The position numbers and the translations under genes are program-made. A stretch of 64,000 nt of DNA from Methylophilaceae bacterium (GTDB lineage: Bacteria; Pseudomonadota; Gammaproteobacteria; Burkholderiales; Methylophilaceae), in contig JAIYBT010000003.1 of NCBI GenBank assembly GCA_027488395.1, positions 1-64,000 on the forward strand, given 5' to 3'. The notes under the pieces were generated by a model, which saw nothing but the letters and a program-made list of their open reading frames with translations, was not told the origin of the DNA and searched no databases. Position 1 is the first letter of the stretch; every line of letters starts with the position of its first letter. Shown here one piece after another: positions 52,720 through 63,436 of this stretch.

Positions 52720-54138
52720 ATGCCATCTAAGCCAGTCACCGACGCAACCACCGCTAGCAATCAGCGCGATGGATGGCATGTGTTTGCCATTGCTTGCATT
52801 GCAATTTTTATGGTGTCACTGGATACCACAGTTCTCTACGCAGGATTTAGCAATATTTTGCACAGCTTTCCCGACGCAAAGGCCTCTGATTTGTCATGGG
52901 CGATGAATGCCTATTCCATTGTGTATGCCGCCATGTTGATCCCTGCGGGTGGCATTGCTGATTCCTTTGGTCGAAAAAAAACCTTTTTATGGGGAGTGGC
53001 GATTTTTATTGCAGCATCGCTGGCATGTGGTGCAGCGCCCAGCGTGTGGTGGTTAATTGTTGCGCGTGTGGCGCAATCGTTGGGGGCATGTTTGCTATCG
53101 CCTGCAGCGCTAGCAATTGTGCTGGCTGCCTTTCCCAGCCAACAGCGGATGGTGGTGATGGGCGCGTGGGGTGCCGTGGGCGGTTTGGCCGCCGCATTGG
53201 GTCCAGGCATTGGCTCCCTCATTATTGATTTGGGTGGTTGGCGTTGGGCGTTTTTGATCAATATCCCAATTGGTTTGCTGTGTATTGCGCTCGGCCTTCA
53301 TACTTTGCACGAATCCATACAGCCAAGCGCACAACTGCGGCTAGACTGGATTGGCATGTTGCAACTGATCCTCGGCGTGGGGGCGCTCGCGTTCAGTATC
53401 GTCGAACTCAATGACGCATATTGGCCTAAGTCTTGGTTGCTAACGATTGCGCTGTTTGGCGTGTTGATGTTGATGAGTTATCTGCCGTGGGCCAAACGGA
53501 ACCCAAACCCATTATTTGAATTACGCTTGTTTCATGCCCGCACTTTTTTATTTGCGAATCTGGCAGGTTTTGTGTTTGCCATTGCATTCGCCTTGATGTT
53601 TTTTGCCTTCTTTTTTTGGATGAAGCACATTTGGCATTTCAGCCAATCGATGGCGGGCGCTGCCATCATGCCAGGCCCGTTGATGGTGGTACCGGTGGCC
53701 TTGATATCCGGCAAATGGGCCGCAAAACACGGTCATCGGCCCTTGCTCATCGTAGGTAGCCTCGCATATGCCTGCAGTGCCGCTTGGTTTTTATGGGTGC
53801 CTGATCGTAGCCCAGATTATGTGACGGAATGGCTACCCGGCTTGCTATTGAGCGGACTCGCCGTTGGCTTGGTATTGCCCTCGTTGTCTGCCGCTGCCGT
53901 GTTCGGACTGCCTGCCAAAGACTATGCCGTGGGCAGTGCAATTCATCATGCTATCCGTCAAATGGGGACCGTGCTCGGCGTGGCGATCACCATTTTATTG
54001 TTAGCGCATCCGCACTTAGACATCGTAGATTTTCGTCCTGTGTACAGCCTGCATATGCTGCTTGCGTTGGGAACGCTGCTACTTTGTCTGCCCATTCATA
54101 CGCGTCCAACACCAAGCCAGCCACGCGCCAGTGAATGA
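52720..54138 (+). CDS. MFS drug/metabolite exporter, DHA2 (14-TM) family
   Basis: A 472-residue proton antiporter with many hydrophobic segments. Motif A GGIADSFGRKKTF and the motif C-like GGLAAALGPGIGSLIIDLGGWRWAF place it in the EmrB/QacA-like DHA2 group, which exports toxic compounds. It lies after the exported hydrolase, so the pair may handle one compound. Confidence 0.87.
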   Translation: MPSKPVTDATTASNQRDGWHVFAIACIAIFMVSLDTTVLYAGFSNILHSFPDAKASDLSWAMNAYSIVYAAMLIPAGGIADSFGRKKTFLWGVAIFIAASLACGAAPSVWWLIVARVAQSLGACLLSPAALAIVLAAFPSQQRMVVMGAWGAVGGLAAALGPGIGSLIIDLGGWRWAFLINIPIGLLCIALGLHTLHESIQPSAQLRLDWIGMLQLILGVGALAFSIVELNDAYWPKSWLLTIALFGVLMLMSYLPWAKRNPNPLFELRLFHARTFLFANLAGFVFAIAFALMFFAFFFWMKHIWHFSQSMAGAAIMPGPLMVVPVALISGKWAAKHGHRPLLIVGSLAYACSAAWFLWVPDRSPDYVTEWLPGLLLSGLAVGLVLPSLSAAAVFGLPAKDYAVGSAIHHAIRQMGTVLGVAITILLLAHPHLDIVDFRPVYSLHMLLALGTLLLCLPIHTRPTPSQPRASE

Positions 54139-54268
54139 CTCATCCTGATTGATTGAATGGGCTGGTCTGTTTACATCATGCATGGCAGGCGATGATTGGG
54201 TGGAGTCGTAATATCGTTTATAGTGATAGCTCACGCGCTAGGCGCCACGGCCATTACGACACGCAGAC

Positions 54269-55042
54269 ATGATTAAAATTGGAATATTTAACCAAAAGGG
54301 TGGGGTGGGTAAAACCACCACTGCGCTTAACTTGGCAGGTGCCTTTTATGCGCAACAGCACGCTGTCACCATGCTTGATTTAGACCCGCAAGGCCATCTC
54401 ACTGGTATTTTTAAACGCCATGCGTTAGATCCCAATAAACATTTGTATCAGTTTTATCAGGCGGATATTCCGCTGGTGCAGTTATTGCAAACGCTACAAC
54501 CGAATATGCATCTGTTAGCAGCGAATGCAGAGTTGATGAAGGTGGATTCTTATTTTGGGCGTGGTCCCAATATATTGAAAAAACTCAGTCAAGGGCTGGC
54601 CAGTTTGGCGGTCGAAACGCCTGATACTGCGCTGATTGTGGATTGCTGTCCTTATATTGGTGTGATCTCACTCAATGCGATTTTCGCCTGCGATTTAATG
54701 ATTGTGCCCGTAGCGTCTGATTATTTTTCTGTCGGTTCTGCCATTAAAGTCGAGCGCGCTTTACGAGCGCTGGAACCTGTTCTTAAACGACGGGTGGAAA
54801 GGCGCTATTTGCTGACCCGCGCCGACAAACGAAAAAAAATGACCAGTGAGGTCGAGTGTGAGTTGAGAGCGCTGTTTGGTGATGAGGTGCTTGAGACGAA
54901 AATTTCTGAAAATATTGCGTTGGCCGAAAGCCCGAGGCTAGGCAAAAACGTATTTGAATATGATAAATCCAGTCCAGGCGCGCGCGATTATGCCCAACTG
55001 CTGATAGAGCTCAAAGCCAATGTGCCCATGCAGTCGTCATAA
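54269..55042 (+). CDS. ParA-family ATPase (orphan)
   Basis: A 257-residue Walker-type ATPase with the deviant P-loop KGGVGKTT, LDLDPQGHLT and VDCCPYIGVISLNAI, matching ParA/Soj/MinD-like proteins. No ParB gene or parS-like repeats lie nearby, so it is not an evident partition pair. Such orphans often position cellular machines; its cargo is not indicated. Confidence 0.85.
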   Translation: MIKIGIFNQKGGVGKTTTALNLAGAFYAQQHAVTMLDLDPQGHLTGIFKRHALDPNKHLYQFYQADIPLVQLLQTLQPNMHLLAANAELMKVDSYFGRGPNILKKLSQGLASLAVETPDTALIVDCCPYIGVISLNAIFACDLMIVPVASDYFSVGSAIKVERALRALEPVLKRRVERRYLLTRADKRKKMTSEVECELRALFGDEVLETKISENIALAESPRLGKNVFEYDKSSPGARDYAQLLIELKANVPMQSS

Positions 55043-55045
55043 TGG

Positions 55046-56143
55046 TTAATTGTCTTGTCTACGGCTAGTCAGCCACTGACGTCGCCAAAACACCAACAAC
55101 ATCGCGCCTGCAATCCCACCCATTAAAAGCATTGCCCACCAAAAACCGTCAGCAGCCGTCAGCCATGGCATGACCGTAAAGTTCATGCCAAAAATGCCCG
55201 CAATTAAGGTCGGTGGCATAAACAACATGGTCACCACCGTCAAGGCACGGACTTCCATATTGACGCGCTGACTTAAGCTGGTCATGTAGATATCCATCAG
55301 CCCGCTCAAGGTGTCACGAATCGCTTCCAGTGACTCGGTAAAATGGACCGTATGGTCATACACATCACGCAAATAAGGCAAGGTTTGCGCATTAAAAAAT
55401 CCGTGTTCGTTCCGAATCAAGCTGTTGATGACCTCGCGCAATGGATACACCGCGCGCCGCAATTGAATCGTCACGTGTTTGAGTCGATGGATATTTTGCA
55501 AATCAGCGGGGGTGGGATGATTTAAGATGCTTGCTTCTAGCTGTTCGGCATCCTCGTTCATCGATTCTAACAAGGCAAAATAACGTTCCAACAAGCTATC
55601 CAGTAAGGCATAACAAAGATAATCGACGCCACTTTGTCGCAATAAGACTTGGCCTTGCCGCAGGCGCTCACGAACAGGTTCAAAGCTTCCTGTTGGCCGC
55701 TCCTGAAAGGTCAATAACCAGTCGTGACTCAACACGATGCTGATTTGTTCAGCACTCACCGAATACTGTTCGGAATCGTAATAAAACAGTTTGGTTTCTA
55801 GAAATAAATACTCTGGGTAAATATCCAATTTGGGCCGTTGCTCGGTGTTGCTGATGTCCTCTAACACCAACGGATGTAAATGAAAGCGCTTGCCGACTGC
55901 GTTGAGTAAGGGTTGGTCATGCACGCCATGCATGTTGATCCAAGTTTGACTGCCCGTGGGGGCTTGCCAATCTGGGAGATGTTGCGCAGTCAATTGCGAT
56001 GCATGTATCGAATCGGTGCGGTAACTAATCTGATGCAAACTGGCGCGGTGTGGGTCGGTTGTGAGCAATGGGTCTGGATGGGTTGTTTTTTGCGCGCGTC
56101 CAAATACAGGCAGTTTACGCGAACGATGGGTTCGTTTGGCCAT
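55046..56143 (-). CDS. corA: Magnesium/cobalt transporter CorA
   Basis: A 365-residue pentameric divalent-cation channel. The large cytoplasmic domain is followed by two C-terminal membrane helices joined by the GMN signature (IFGMNFTVMP). The N-terminal 35 residues are basic and variable. It converges on the ParA gene, only three bases apart. Confidence 0.93.
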   Translation of the reverse strand: MAKRTHRSRKLPVFGRAQKTTHPDPLLTTDPHRASLHQISYRTDSIHASQLTAQHLPDWQAPTGSQTWINMHGVHDQPLLNAVGKRFHLHPLVLEDISNTEQRPKLDIYPEYLFLETKLFYYDSEQYSVSAEQISIVLSHDWLLTFQERPTGSFEPVRERLRQGQVLLRQSGVDYLCYALLDSLLERYFALLESMNEDAEQLEASILNHPTPADLQNIHRLKHVTIQLRRAVYPLREVINSLIRNEHGFFNAQTLPYLRDVYDHTVHFTESLEAIRDTLSGLMDIYMTSLSQRVNMEVRALTVVTMLFMPPTLIAGIFGMNFTVMPWLTAADGFWWAMLLMGGIAGAMLLVFWRRQWLTSRRQDN

Positions 56144-56261
56144 AGCAATACCCTAAAAATAAGGCTTGAGCATAAGCGGATTCAAAGGATAAATCAATGT
56201 GAACGGCAAGGTCTACGGCCAGTCTATGTTAAAATTAATCAACTTTTTTTGAGTGCTTGTC

Positions 56262-57356
56262 ATGTCTGGTAATACCCTAGGAACCTTGTTTACCTTGACT
56301 TCATTTGGGGAGTCACACGGTCCAGCCATTGGTGGCATTGTCGATGGGTGCCCACCCGGATTGGCGATTTCTGCACAAGACTTACAAGTTGATTTAGATC
56401 GCCGTAAGCCAGGCACTTCGCGCCACGTCACACAACGCGCCGAAGCTGATAGCGTTGAAATTTTATCGGGCGTATTTGAAGGTAAAACCACGGGGGCACC
56501 CATCGGCTTGCTGATTCGTAATACCGATCAACGTAGCCAAGATTACAGCAAAATCATGGACACCTTTCGCCCTGGTCACGCTGATTACACCTATACGCAA
56601 AAATTTGGCATCCGCGATTATCGCGGTGGCGGACGCTCTAGTGCGCGTGAAACCGCAGTGCGGGTAGCTGCGGGGGCGATTGCAAAAAAATGGCTGAAGC
56701 AAGCGTACGGTGTTGAAGTGCGCGGTTACTTGAGCCAGCTCGGTGAAATCAACATTCCGTTTGTTGATTGGCAAGCATTATCGCAGCAGGACAATGTATT
56801 TTTTTCACCTAATATCGACATATTGCCGCAATTAGAAGCTTATATGGATGAGATTCGCAGTGCACGCGATTCAGTCGGCGCTCAAATCACCGTGGTTGCT
56901 AGCAAGGTGCCTGTGGGCTTAGGTGAGCCGATTTTTGATCGTCTCGATGCGGATATTGCACATGCCATGATGAGCATCAACGCCGTCAAGGGTGTGGAAA
57001 TTGGCGCTGGTTTTGCCTCTATCGCTCAACGCGGAAGTGAGCATTGCGACGAACTGACCCCCCAAGGTTTTGCCAGTAACCATGCTGGAGGCATTCTTGG
57101 GGGTATTTCCAGTGGTCAAGACATTGTCGTGAATGTGGCATTCAAGCCGACCTCGAGTATTCCGCAAGCACGACGTTCAATTAACCTTCAAGGTGAGCCG
57201 GTCATGATGCAAACCACGGGTCGGCATGATCCATGTGTAGGTATTCGCGCTACCCCGATTGTAGAGGCCATGTTGGCGATGGTACTGATGGATCACGCTT
57301 TGCGGCATCGCGGTCAAAACGCGGATGTGCATATGCCGTTGCCACCGATTGCATAA
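56262..57356 (+). CDS. aroC: Chorismate synthase
   Basis: FMN-dependent enzyme (364 residues) making chorismate from EPSP, the last step of the shikimate pathway. Signatures: [38 protein letters not shown] and [20 protein letters not shown] 56262 gives the standard [10 protein letters not shown] start. A strong terminator follows. Confidence 0.97.
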   Translation: MSGNTLGTLFTLTSFGESHGPAIGGIVDGCPPGLAISAQDLQVDLDRRKPGTSRHVTQRAEADSVEILSGVFEGKTTGAPIGLLIRNTDQRSQDYSKIMDTFRPGHADYTYTQKFGIRDYRGGGRSSARETAVRVAAGAIAKKWLKQAYGVEVRGYLSQLGEINIPFVDWQALSQQDNVFFSPNIDILPQLEAYMDEIRSARDSVGAQITVVASKVPVGLGEPIFDRLDADIAHAMMSINAVKGVEIGAGFASIAQRGSEHCDELTPQGFASNHAGGILGGISSGQDIVVNVAFKPTSSIPQARRSINLQGEPVMMQTTGRHDPCVGIRATPIVEAMLAMVLMDHALRHRGQNADVHMPLPPIA

Positions 57357-57370
57357 TCGGTTGCATATTC

Positions 57371-57407
57371 AGCAAAAATGGCTCGTCTGGTACGGGCCAT
57401 TTTTGCT
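57371..57407 (+). terminator. Terminator of aroC
   Basis: AGCAAAAATGGC (57371-57382) pairs perfectly with GCCATTTTTGCT (57396-57407) around a 13-base loop. The T5 run lies within the 3' arm; efficiency is therefore uncertain. Confidence 0.65.
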
Positions 57408-57440
57408 GGTCCCTTCATGAAAGTGTGATAAACCCAAACC

Positions 57441-58610
57441 ATGAGCCACGCATTACACTTTAATCTCTCGCGGTTTTATTTCATCTACTATTTTTTTGTG
57501 GGGTCCTTTGTTCCGTATTGGGGCCTATATTTAACCGCAGAAGCCTTTACGCCCGCCGACATTGGGATTCTGATGTCATTGTTTCAATTGAGTCGGATTG
57601 TTGCACCCAATCTGTGGGGTTGGTTGGCAGATCACACCGGGCAACGGGTACGTTGGATTCGTACCACCGCCTTCCTCGGCCTGTTGGGCTTTGTGGCAAT
57701 TTTTTGGGCGCATGGCTTTGTAGCGATGTTTGTGGTCATGGCCGCCTTAAGTTTGTTTACCAGCTCCACCTTGCCCTTGTCTGAGTCACTGGTGCTCGCG
57801 CATTTAGCCACGACCAATGGTCATTACAGCAAGATTCGCTTATGGGGCTCGTGGGGCTTTATTGTCGCTTCGATCCTGGTCGGCTATCTCACCGATTGGT
57901 TTGGCATACAAAGCTTGCTTTGGTTTATGTTAGCCGTGCAATGCGCGTTATTTGCATTGACCTTTAAACTGCCAGAGGCGAAGGTGCCAGCCCATGCCAG
58001 TGATGCGTTCTCGGTCTGGCAAATTCTTAAGCAACCCACAGTGCTAGCATTGTTATTTGGCTGCGCCATGATGGTCACTGCCCACGGCTTGATGTACAAC
58101 TTTTACTCCATCTATTTGGTTGAGCATGGCTACAGTAAAGGTGCCATCGGCTGGTTATGGTCAGTTGGGGTGGTGTGTGAAATTGGCCTATTTATGAAAA
58201 TGCCTTGGATCATGGCGCGATTTAAACTCAAAACCATTTTGGTGACCAGTTTAATCCTAGGCGTGATTCGCTTTGTCATGATGGGGTGGGTGCCTGATCA
58301 TTGGTGGTTATTGGTGATTGCACAAAGCCTGCATGCATTTACCTTTGGTAGTTTTCATGCCGCCTCGGTGGAGGTGGTCACCTATTATTTTAATGGGCGA
58401 CATCAAGCCAAAGGCCAGGCGATTTATAACAGTGTGGCTTATGGCATAGGCGGCGCCTTAGGTGGTGTGTTAGGCGGTTATGCCTTGCAAAGTTTGGGTG
58501 GGCAACTGACCTTTGGCTTAGCTGCGTTGTTTCCGTTGCTCGGTGTGCTGGTGATTAGCTGGGGGTTGTCCTTGCCATCGCCCTACGCCAGCCGTGGCAT
58601 GTTTAGTTAA
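57441..58610 (+). CDS. MFS transporter, HcaT/YcaD-like (MFS_1_like)
   Basis: A 389-residue, 12-TM transporter. The FYFIYYFFVGSFVPYWGLYL opening, a WGWLADHTGQR motif A variant and RLWGSWGFIVAS are typical of the PPP/HcaT (3-phenylpropionate-type) group. The substrate is unknown. It follows aroC by 85 bases, separated by the terminator. Confidence 0.85.
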   Translation: MSHALHFNLSRFYFIYYFFVGSFVPYWGLYLTAEAFTPADIGILMSLFQLSRIVAPNLWGWLADHTGQRVRWIRTTAFLGLLGFVAIFWAHGFVAMFVVMAALSLFTSSTLPLSESLVLAHLATTNGHYSKIRLWGSWGFIVASILVGYLTDWFGIQSLLWFMLAVQCALFALTFKLPEAKVPAHASDAFSVWQILKQPTVLALLFGCAMMVTAHGLMYNFYSIYLVEHGYSKGAIGWLWSVGVVCEIGLFMKMPWIMARFKLKTILVTSLILGVIRFVMMGWVPDHWWLLVIAQSLHAFTFGSFHAASVEVVTYYFNGRHQAKGQAIYNSVAYGIGGALGGVLGGYALQSLGGQLTFGLAALFPLLGVLVISWGLSLPSPYASRGMFS

Positions 58611-58650
58611 TCATGATCTGATCATCGAGTAATGAGGACGTAAACGGCAC

Positions 58651-58675
58651 AAAAAAGCCCGCTGGGTGCGGGCTT
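58651..58675 (-). terminator. Terminator of folE2
   Basis: Read on the minus strand, AAGCCCGC pairs perfectly with GCGGGCTT around a 5-base loop, followed by a run of T (A-tract at 58651-58656 on the plus strand). It lies 24 bases after the folE2 stop. Confidence 0.88.
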
Positions 58676-58698
58676 AATGGGAATGAATCAAGGCTTAC

Positions 58699-59502
58699 TT
58701 AAGCGCGTTTATCACGTTCAATTAAAGCGTAAGCTGAGTGATTGTGGATAGATTCAAAGTTCTCAGACTCCACCACATATTTCACAATCCGTTTTTCTTG
58801 GTTAAGTTGTGCTGCGACATCACGTACCATGTCTTCAACAAATTTAGGATTGTCATAAGCGCGCTCGGTGACAAATTTTTCATCTGGACGTTTAAGCAAG
58901 CCATACAACTGACATGATGCTTGGTCTTCAATCAACGTGACTAAATCTTCCAACCACATAAAATCATTGAGTAATGCGGTCACCGTAACGTGTGAGCGTT
59001 GATTATGCGCACCATAGTTTGAGATTTTTTTACTGCATGGACACAAGCTGGTGACTGGCACCAAGACTTTCACTGTGATTTCAAATTGACCTTTTTTGAT
59101 TTCTCCAATAAAGGTGACTTCGTAATCCAGCAAACTTTTAACGCCTGATACGGGCGCGGCTTTATTAATGAAATAAGGGAAACGCATTTCCACGTAGCCT
59201 GATTCGGCTTCTAAGCGCTCAACCATTTGGCGCAAAATAGATTCAAAGGACTCAATCGAAATCGCGCGCTCATTCATGTTGAGAATCTCAACAAACCGCG
59301 ACATATGCGTGCCTTTAAAGTTATGCGGCAAATGCACATACATATCAAACATGGCTACGGTGTGTTGTTCGCCGCCAGTTTTATCTTTGACAATCACTGG
59401 ATGGCGAATCGATTTAATACCCACTTTATTAATGTCTAGATGACGTACGTCGGGGGTATTTTGTACATCTTCGATGATCGCAGGGATTAATGGTTGATTC
59501 AT
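58699..59502 (-). CDS. folE2: GTP cyclohydrolase FolE2
   Basis: Type IB GTP cyclohydrolase (267 residues), the first step of folate and queuosine synthesis, usable with metals other than zinc. Signature [21 protein letters not shown] carries the metal cysteine. It lies 49 bases after dxs, so it is probably the last gene of the xseB-ispA-dxs-folE2 transcript. No Zur-type site was seen upstream. Confidence 0.95.
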   Translation of the reverse strand: MNQPLIPAIIEDVQNTPDVRHLDINKVGIKSIRHPVIVKDKTGGEQHTVAMFDMYVHLPHNFKGTHMSRFVEILNMNERAISIESFESILRQMVERLEAESGYVEMRFPYFINKAAPVSGVKSLLDYEVTFIGEIKKGQFEITVKVLVPVTSLCPCSKKISNYGAHNQRSHVTVTALLNDFMWLEDLVTLIEDQASCQLYGLLKRPDEKFVTERAYDNPKFVEDMVRDVAAQLNQEKRIVKYVVESENFESIHNHSAYALIERDKRA

Positions 59503-59551
59503 TAGGCTTCCATGACAGCTTGCGCTGCGTGTTAATTAATAGTTGAGTATA

Positions 59552-61399
59552 CTACTCGGATATTAGTTTCTCAATAGCCGCGCGTATGCCAATAGCATCC
59601 AGACCACATTCCGCTAACATAGTTTCATGCGTACCATGTTCGATAAACCGATCTGGCAAACCAAGGCATAAGGTCGATTTCACCAGGTGATGGGCTTGTA
59701 AGCATTCCATGACGGCGGCACCTGCGCCCCCCATCAATGCGTTTTCTTCCACAGTTACAATATGCGTATGGCTTTGCGCCATGGCGATCACCATTGCTGT
59801 ATCCAGAGGTTTGACAAAGCGCATATTGACCACGCTGGCGTTGCAGCCCGCAGCAGCTTCAAGTGCAGGCTTGAGCATGCTGCCAAAGGCAAATATCACG
59901 ACACGTTCACCAGTGCGACGGATGTCAGCTTTACCGATTTCAATGGGGCTGAGCGCGGGTGATATCTTTGCACCGATGCCACCACCGCGCGGATACCGCA
60001 CCGCCGCCGTGCCGCGATGGATGTAGCCAGTTGTCAACATTTGTCTGCATTCATTTTCATCACTGGGGGTCATGATGACAATGTTGGGAATACAACGTAA
60101 AAAGCTTAAGTCGAAGCTGCCCGCATGCGTAGGGCCATCGGCACCCACTAAGCCGGCTCGGTCAATGGCCAGCAAGACATCAAGCGCTTGTAAAGCAATA
60201 TCGTGGATCAGTTGATCATACGCGCGTTGCAAAAACGTGGAGTAAATGGCCACTACAGGTTTTAAGCCATCACAGGCCATGCCTGCCGCAAAGGTCAGCG
60301 CGTGTTGCTCGGCAATGCCTACATCAAAATAGCGCGCAGGATAGGTTTCTGCAAAACGGTTTAAGCCGGAGCCATCACACATGGCGGGGGTGATGGCAAC
60401 CAATTTGCTGTCGGCTGCAGCCATATCCACTAGCCAATCGCCAAATACTTGGGTGTAAGTGGGTGTGCTACTTGGTTGGCCTAAGCTATCGCCGTTTTCA
60501 GGATCAAATTTGCTCACCCCGTGGTATTTATTGGGGTTGTTTTCTGCAGGTAAATACCCTTTGCCCTTTTGCGTCACCACATGCAAAAAACGCGGACCTG
60601 ACAGTTGACGAATATTGGTTAGCGTATCAATCAATACGTCTAAATCATGGCCATCAATCGGGCCAATATAATTAAAACCAAACTCTTCAAATAAGGTGCC
60701 AGGCGTGACCATGCCTTTGGCGTGCTCTTCAGCGCGGCGGGCAAACTCTTTGACAGGCGGCATGATGTCGAGTACTTTTTTGCCACTGCGACGCACGCTG
60801 TCATACAACTTGCCCGAGAGTAAGCGGGCGAGGTAGTTGTTGAGTGCCCCCACATTGTTGGAGATGCTCATATCGTTGTCATTTAAAATGACCAGCAAAT
60901 TGGTATCCATGTCGCCGGCATTATTCAGCGCCTCAAACGCCATGCCCGCTGTCATCGCACCATCGCCAATAATGGCCACACTGCGCCGATTTAAACCAGC
61001 GGCTTTAGCGGCAACTGCCATGCCGAGGGCGGCAGAAATGGAGGTGCTCGAGTGGCCAGTGCCAAAGGTGTCGTATTCACTTTCATCCCGTTTAGGAAAG
61101 CCCGCAATGCCGCCTGCTTTGCGTAGTTGTGCCATGGCCTCACGGCGACCAGTCAGAATTTTGTGCGGATAGGTTTGATGGCCCACATCCCATACCAAGC
61201 GATCATCAGGCGTGTTAAACACATAATGCAGTGCAATGGTGAGTTCCACCACGCCTAAGTTTGAGGCCAAATGCCCACCCGTTTGTGACACACTCTGAAT
61301 CAGAAACGTCCTGATTTCACTGGCCAATTGTTTCAAGCCTGCTCTATCTAAGGCCCGCAGTGCAAGGGGTGAATCGATCTGTTCGAGTAACGAAGTCAT
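59552..61399 (-). CDS. dxs: 1-deoxy-D-xylulose-5-phosphate synthase
   Basis: Thiamine-diphosphate enzyme (615 residues) joining pyruvate and glyceraldehyde-3-phosphate, the first step of the MEP isoprenoid route. Visible are the TPP motif ([18 protein letters not shown], then LNDNDMSIS), the catalytic-glutamate region [15 protein letters not shown] and the [15 protein letters not shown] stretch. Length is normal. Two bases after ispA. Confidence 0.97.
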   Translation of the reverse strand: MTSLLEQIDSPLALRALDRAGLKQLASEIRTFLIQSVSQTGGHLASNLGVVELTIALHYVFNTPDDRLVWDVGHQTYPHKILTGRREAMAQLRKAGGIAGFPKRDESEYDTFGTGHSSTSISAALGMAVAAKAAGLNRRSVAIIGDGAMTAGMAFEALNNAGDMDTNLLVILNDNDMSISNNVGALNNYLARLLSGKLYDSVRRSGKKVLDIMPPVKEFARRAEEHAKGMVTPGTLFEEFGFNYIGPIDGHDLDVLIDTLTNIRQLSGPRFLHVVTQKGKGYLPAENNPNKYHGVSKFDPENGDSLGQPSSTPTYTQVFGDWLVDMAAADSKLVAITPAMCDGSGLNRFAETYPARYFDVGIAEQHALTFAAGMACDGLKPVVAIYSTFLQRAYDQLIHDIALQALDVLLAIDRAGLVGADGPTHAGSFDLSFLRCIPNIVIMTPSDENECRQMLTTGYIHRGTAAVRYPRGGGIGAKISPALSPIEIGKADIRRTGERVVIFAFGSMLKPALEAAAGCNASVVNMRFVKPLDTAMVIAMAQSHTHIVTVEENALMGGAGAAVMECLQAHHLVKSTLCLGLPDRFIEHGTHETMLAECGLDAIGIRAAIEKLISE

Positions 61400-61401
61400 G
61401 G

Positions 61402-62292
61402 TTAGAAAGGACGCTCACAGATAAACGTTGCCAAGCCGCGCAGGGCCACTGCCGTTTCACCAAACGGTGCTAAGCGGGTTAAGGTGTCTTGGTGTAATTG
61501 TTGAACTAATTGCCTGGCTGCGTCTAAGCCTAATAGGGTGACATAGGTGGATTTAGCTTGCGCGCTGTCTTTGCCCGCCGTTTTGCCTAACGTTTGCGTA
61601 TCGGTGGTGCTGTCTAAAATATCATCCACCACTTGAAACGCCAGCCCCATGCGCTCGCTAAAGTAACCTAATGCTTGTAACTGCGCGTCTGTTGGCTGGT
61701 TTGCTGCATAAGCACCCAGTAAGGTGGCCGCGCCAATTAAGGCGCCCGTTTTATATTGATGCATGGTCGCCAGTGCATCTACTGATAGTGTTTGCCCCGT
61801 GCTTTGCAGGTCGATACTTTGCCCCCCACACATGCCGCGTGAACCTGTTGCCTGCGCCAATAGTTGGATTTGTTGGACAGCATGCGAGGTAGGTGCATGG
61901 GTTAAACATTCAAAAGCCAAGCTTTGCAAGGCATCACCCACCAACAAAGCCGTCGCATCATCGTAAGCTTTGTGGCAGCTAGGTTTGCCCCGCCGTAAAT
62001 CATCATTGTCCATGCAAGGCATATCATCATGAACCAATGAAAAAGCATGAATCAGCTCCACCGCCGCTGCCGCCGTGTCGGCGTGCATGGCGGTGGCGCC
62101 TGTAAATTCGGCGGCCGCATAAGCAAGCAAGGCGCGCACCCGTTTACCACCACCCAACACCGCATAGCGCATGGCTGAATGTAAACGTTGCGGCAACGTG
62201 TCGCTGGCAGGCAGGGTATGTTCGAGCACCTGCTCAATGCGTTGTTGGTAGGCACTCGCCCATGCTGTAAACACAAAAGGGGTGGCTGTCAT
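61402..62292 (-). CDS. ispA: Farnesyl diphosphate synthase / geranyltranstransferase
   Basis: Prenyltransferase (296 residues) making farnesyl diphosphate. Both aspartate-rich motifs are present ([11 protein letters not shown] and VVDDILDS), plus GGKRVRALL near the N-terminus. The gene sits between xseB and dxs, the common proteobacterial order. Confidence 0.95.
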   Translation of the reverse strand: MTATPFVFTAWASAYQQRIEQVLEHTLPASDTLPQRLHSAMRYAVLGGGKRVRALLAYAAAEFTGATAMHADTAAAAVELIHAFSLVHDDMPCMDNDDLRRGKPSCHKAYDDATALLVGDALQSLAFECLTHAPTSHAVQQIQLLAQATGSRGMCGGQSIDLQSTGQTLSVDALATMHQYKTGALIGAATLLGAYAANQPTDAQLQALGYFSERMGLAFQVVDDILDSTTDTQTLGKTAGKDSAQAKSTYVTLLGLDAARQLVQQLHQDTLTRLAPFGETAVALRGLATFICERPF

Positions 62293-62313
62293 CGCGTGGC
62301 GTCGTTTGCGGGA

Positions 62314-62562
62314 TTATTCTTGCGGATCAAACGGCACAAGCTGTTGTTGCTGATTCACCAGCAATACGGCTTGTTCGGCTTGTTGTAGCGAGGCTTGGCA
62401 ACCTGCTAATAGTTGTGCGCCTTGCGCATAGGCGCTTAGGGCAGCTTCGAGTGGTAACTCACCCGACTCCATTTGTTTCACAATTTGCTCAAGTGCAGCA
62501 AGACGTGCGGCAAAGCTGGGTTCTGAGGTTTCCGCACTGCGCGCATGATTGTTTGTTGTCAT
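62314..62562 (-). CDS. xseB: Exodeoxyribonuclease VII small subunit
   Basis: An 82-residue helical subunit of ExoVII. FAARLAALEQIVKQMESGELPLE is the family signature, followed by a short helix and a variable tail. It is the first gene of the xseB-ispA-dxs run, 21 bases before ispA. Confidence 0.93.
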   Translation of the reverse strand: MTTNNHARSAETSEPSFAARLAALEQIVKQMESGELPLEAALSAYAQGAQLLAGCQASLQQAEQAVLLVNQQQQLVPFDPQE

Positions 62563-62643
62563 TGACTGGCACCATTAAAAACAGCAAGCATTTTAACAAA
62601 ACTCAATCTGCTTGCGGGGATTAATCACAGCGAACAAGGCGAA

Positions 62644-63309
62644 TTAAGCGTGTGTAATTGGCGGGATCACCCGTAACAGAAACGCTCGAATATCAGCAAT
62701 TTCATCCTCGCACACGCTGTGTGCCATGGCGTAGGTATGCCATTCAACACTGGCACCAGTGGCCACTAACACATCTCGCGATTGCGTCGCCATCTCCATC
62801 CCAATCACTGTGTCAGCAACCCCATGCGCCATCCAAATTGGGGTGTTGAGATTGTTAGTATGCGCTTCTGCCGCTTGATGCGTTGCCATCGGCAAATACG
62901 TGGACAGCGCTAACACGCCCGCTAACGTCGATGGATAGCGGCTGGCGGTGAATAAGGCCATGGCGCCGCCTTGTGAAAAGCCTGCCAGCACAATGCGCTG
63001 TGCTGGGATGCCGCGCGCAATTTCATGCGTGATTAACGCATTGATGTCAGATTGCATGGCACGAATGCCGATCTCATCTTGCTTGGCTTGCCGATCTAGA
63101 CTGAAGATATCGTACCAAGCGCGCATCTCGTAGCCGCGATTTAAAGTGACGGCGCGGTATGGCGCGTGCGGTAAGATAAAGCGGACATCGGACAACGCAA
63201 GCATTTCGACCACAGGCACAAAATCCTGCCCATCTGCTCCGAGGCCGTGCATCCAAATCACGCTGGCGGTAGGGGTGGCAGTGGCGCACACTTCAATGGT
63301 GTCTAACAT
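62644..63309 (-). CDS. Carboxylesterase/phospholipase (alpha/beta hydrolase, EstB type)
   Basis: A 221-residue cytoplasmic hydrolase. Opening VIWMHGLGADGQDF, Ser in AGFSQGGAMAL, Asp in HGVADTVIG and His in AMAHSVCEDE fit the carboxylesterase/acyl-protein thioesterase family. Start 63309 is preferred; a 29-residue longer form from 63396 would run into the terminator region. It may read through into xseB, 81 bases on. Confidence 0.92.
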   Translation of the reverse strand: MLDTIEVCATATPTASVIWMHGLGADGQDFVPVVEMLALSDVRFILPHAPYRAVTLNRGYEMRAWYDIFSLDRQAKQDEIGIRAMQSDINALITHEIARGIPAQRIVLAGFSQGGAMALFTASRYPSTLAGVLALSTYLPMATHQAAEAHTNNLNTPIWMAHGVADTVIGMEMATQSRDVLVATGASVEWHTYAMAHSVCEDEIADIRAFLLRVIPPITHA

Positions 63310-63383
63310 GGCGAATTGCTTCAATTTAAAGCGCAAAGTATAGCAGTGAACAGCGAAATCGTTGGATATGTAGAGCGGCAATA

Positions 63384-63410
63384 AAAAACCCCGCAATAGG
63401 CGGGGTTTTT
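63384..63410. terminator. Terminator between pilA and esterase
   Basis: AAAAACCCCGC (63384-63394) pairs perfectly with GCGGGGTTTTT (63400-63410) around a 5-base loop. It ends the pilin transcript (minus strand) and keeps it monocistronic; it can work in both directions. Confidence 0.88.
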
Positions 63411-63436
63411 ATCTAAACTAAACTTAAGCGTTTAGA

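Noticed and set aside
59503-59560. Zur box upstream of folE2
   Set aside because: Zinc-regulated control is common for folE2, but no Zur-type palindrome is visible and the gene lies 49 bases behind dxs.
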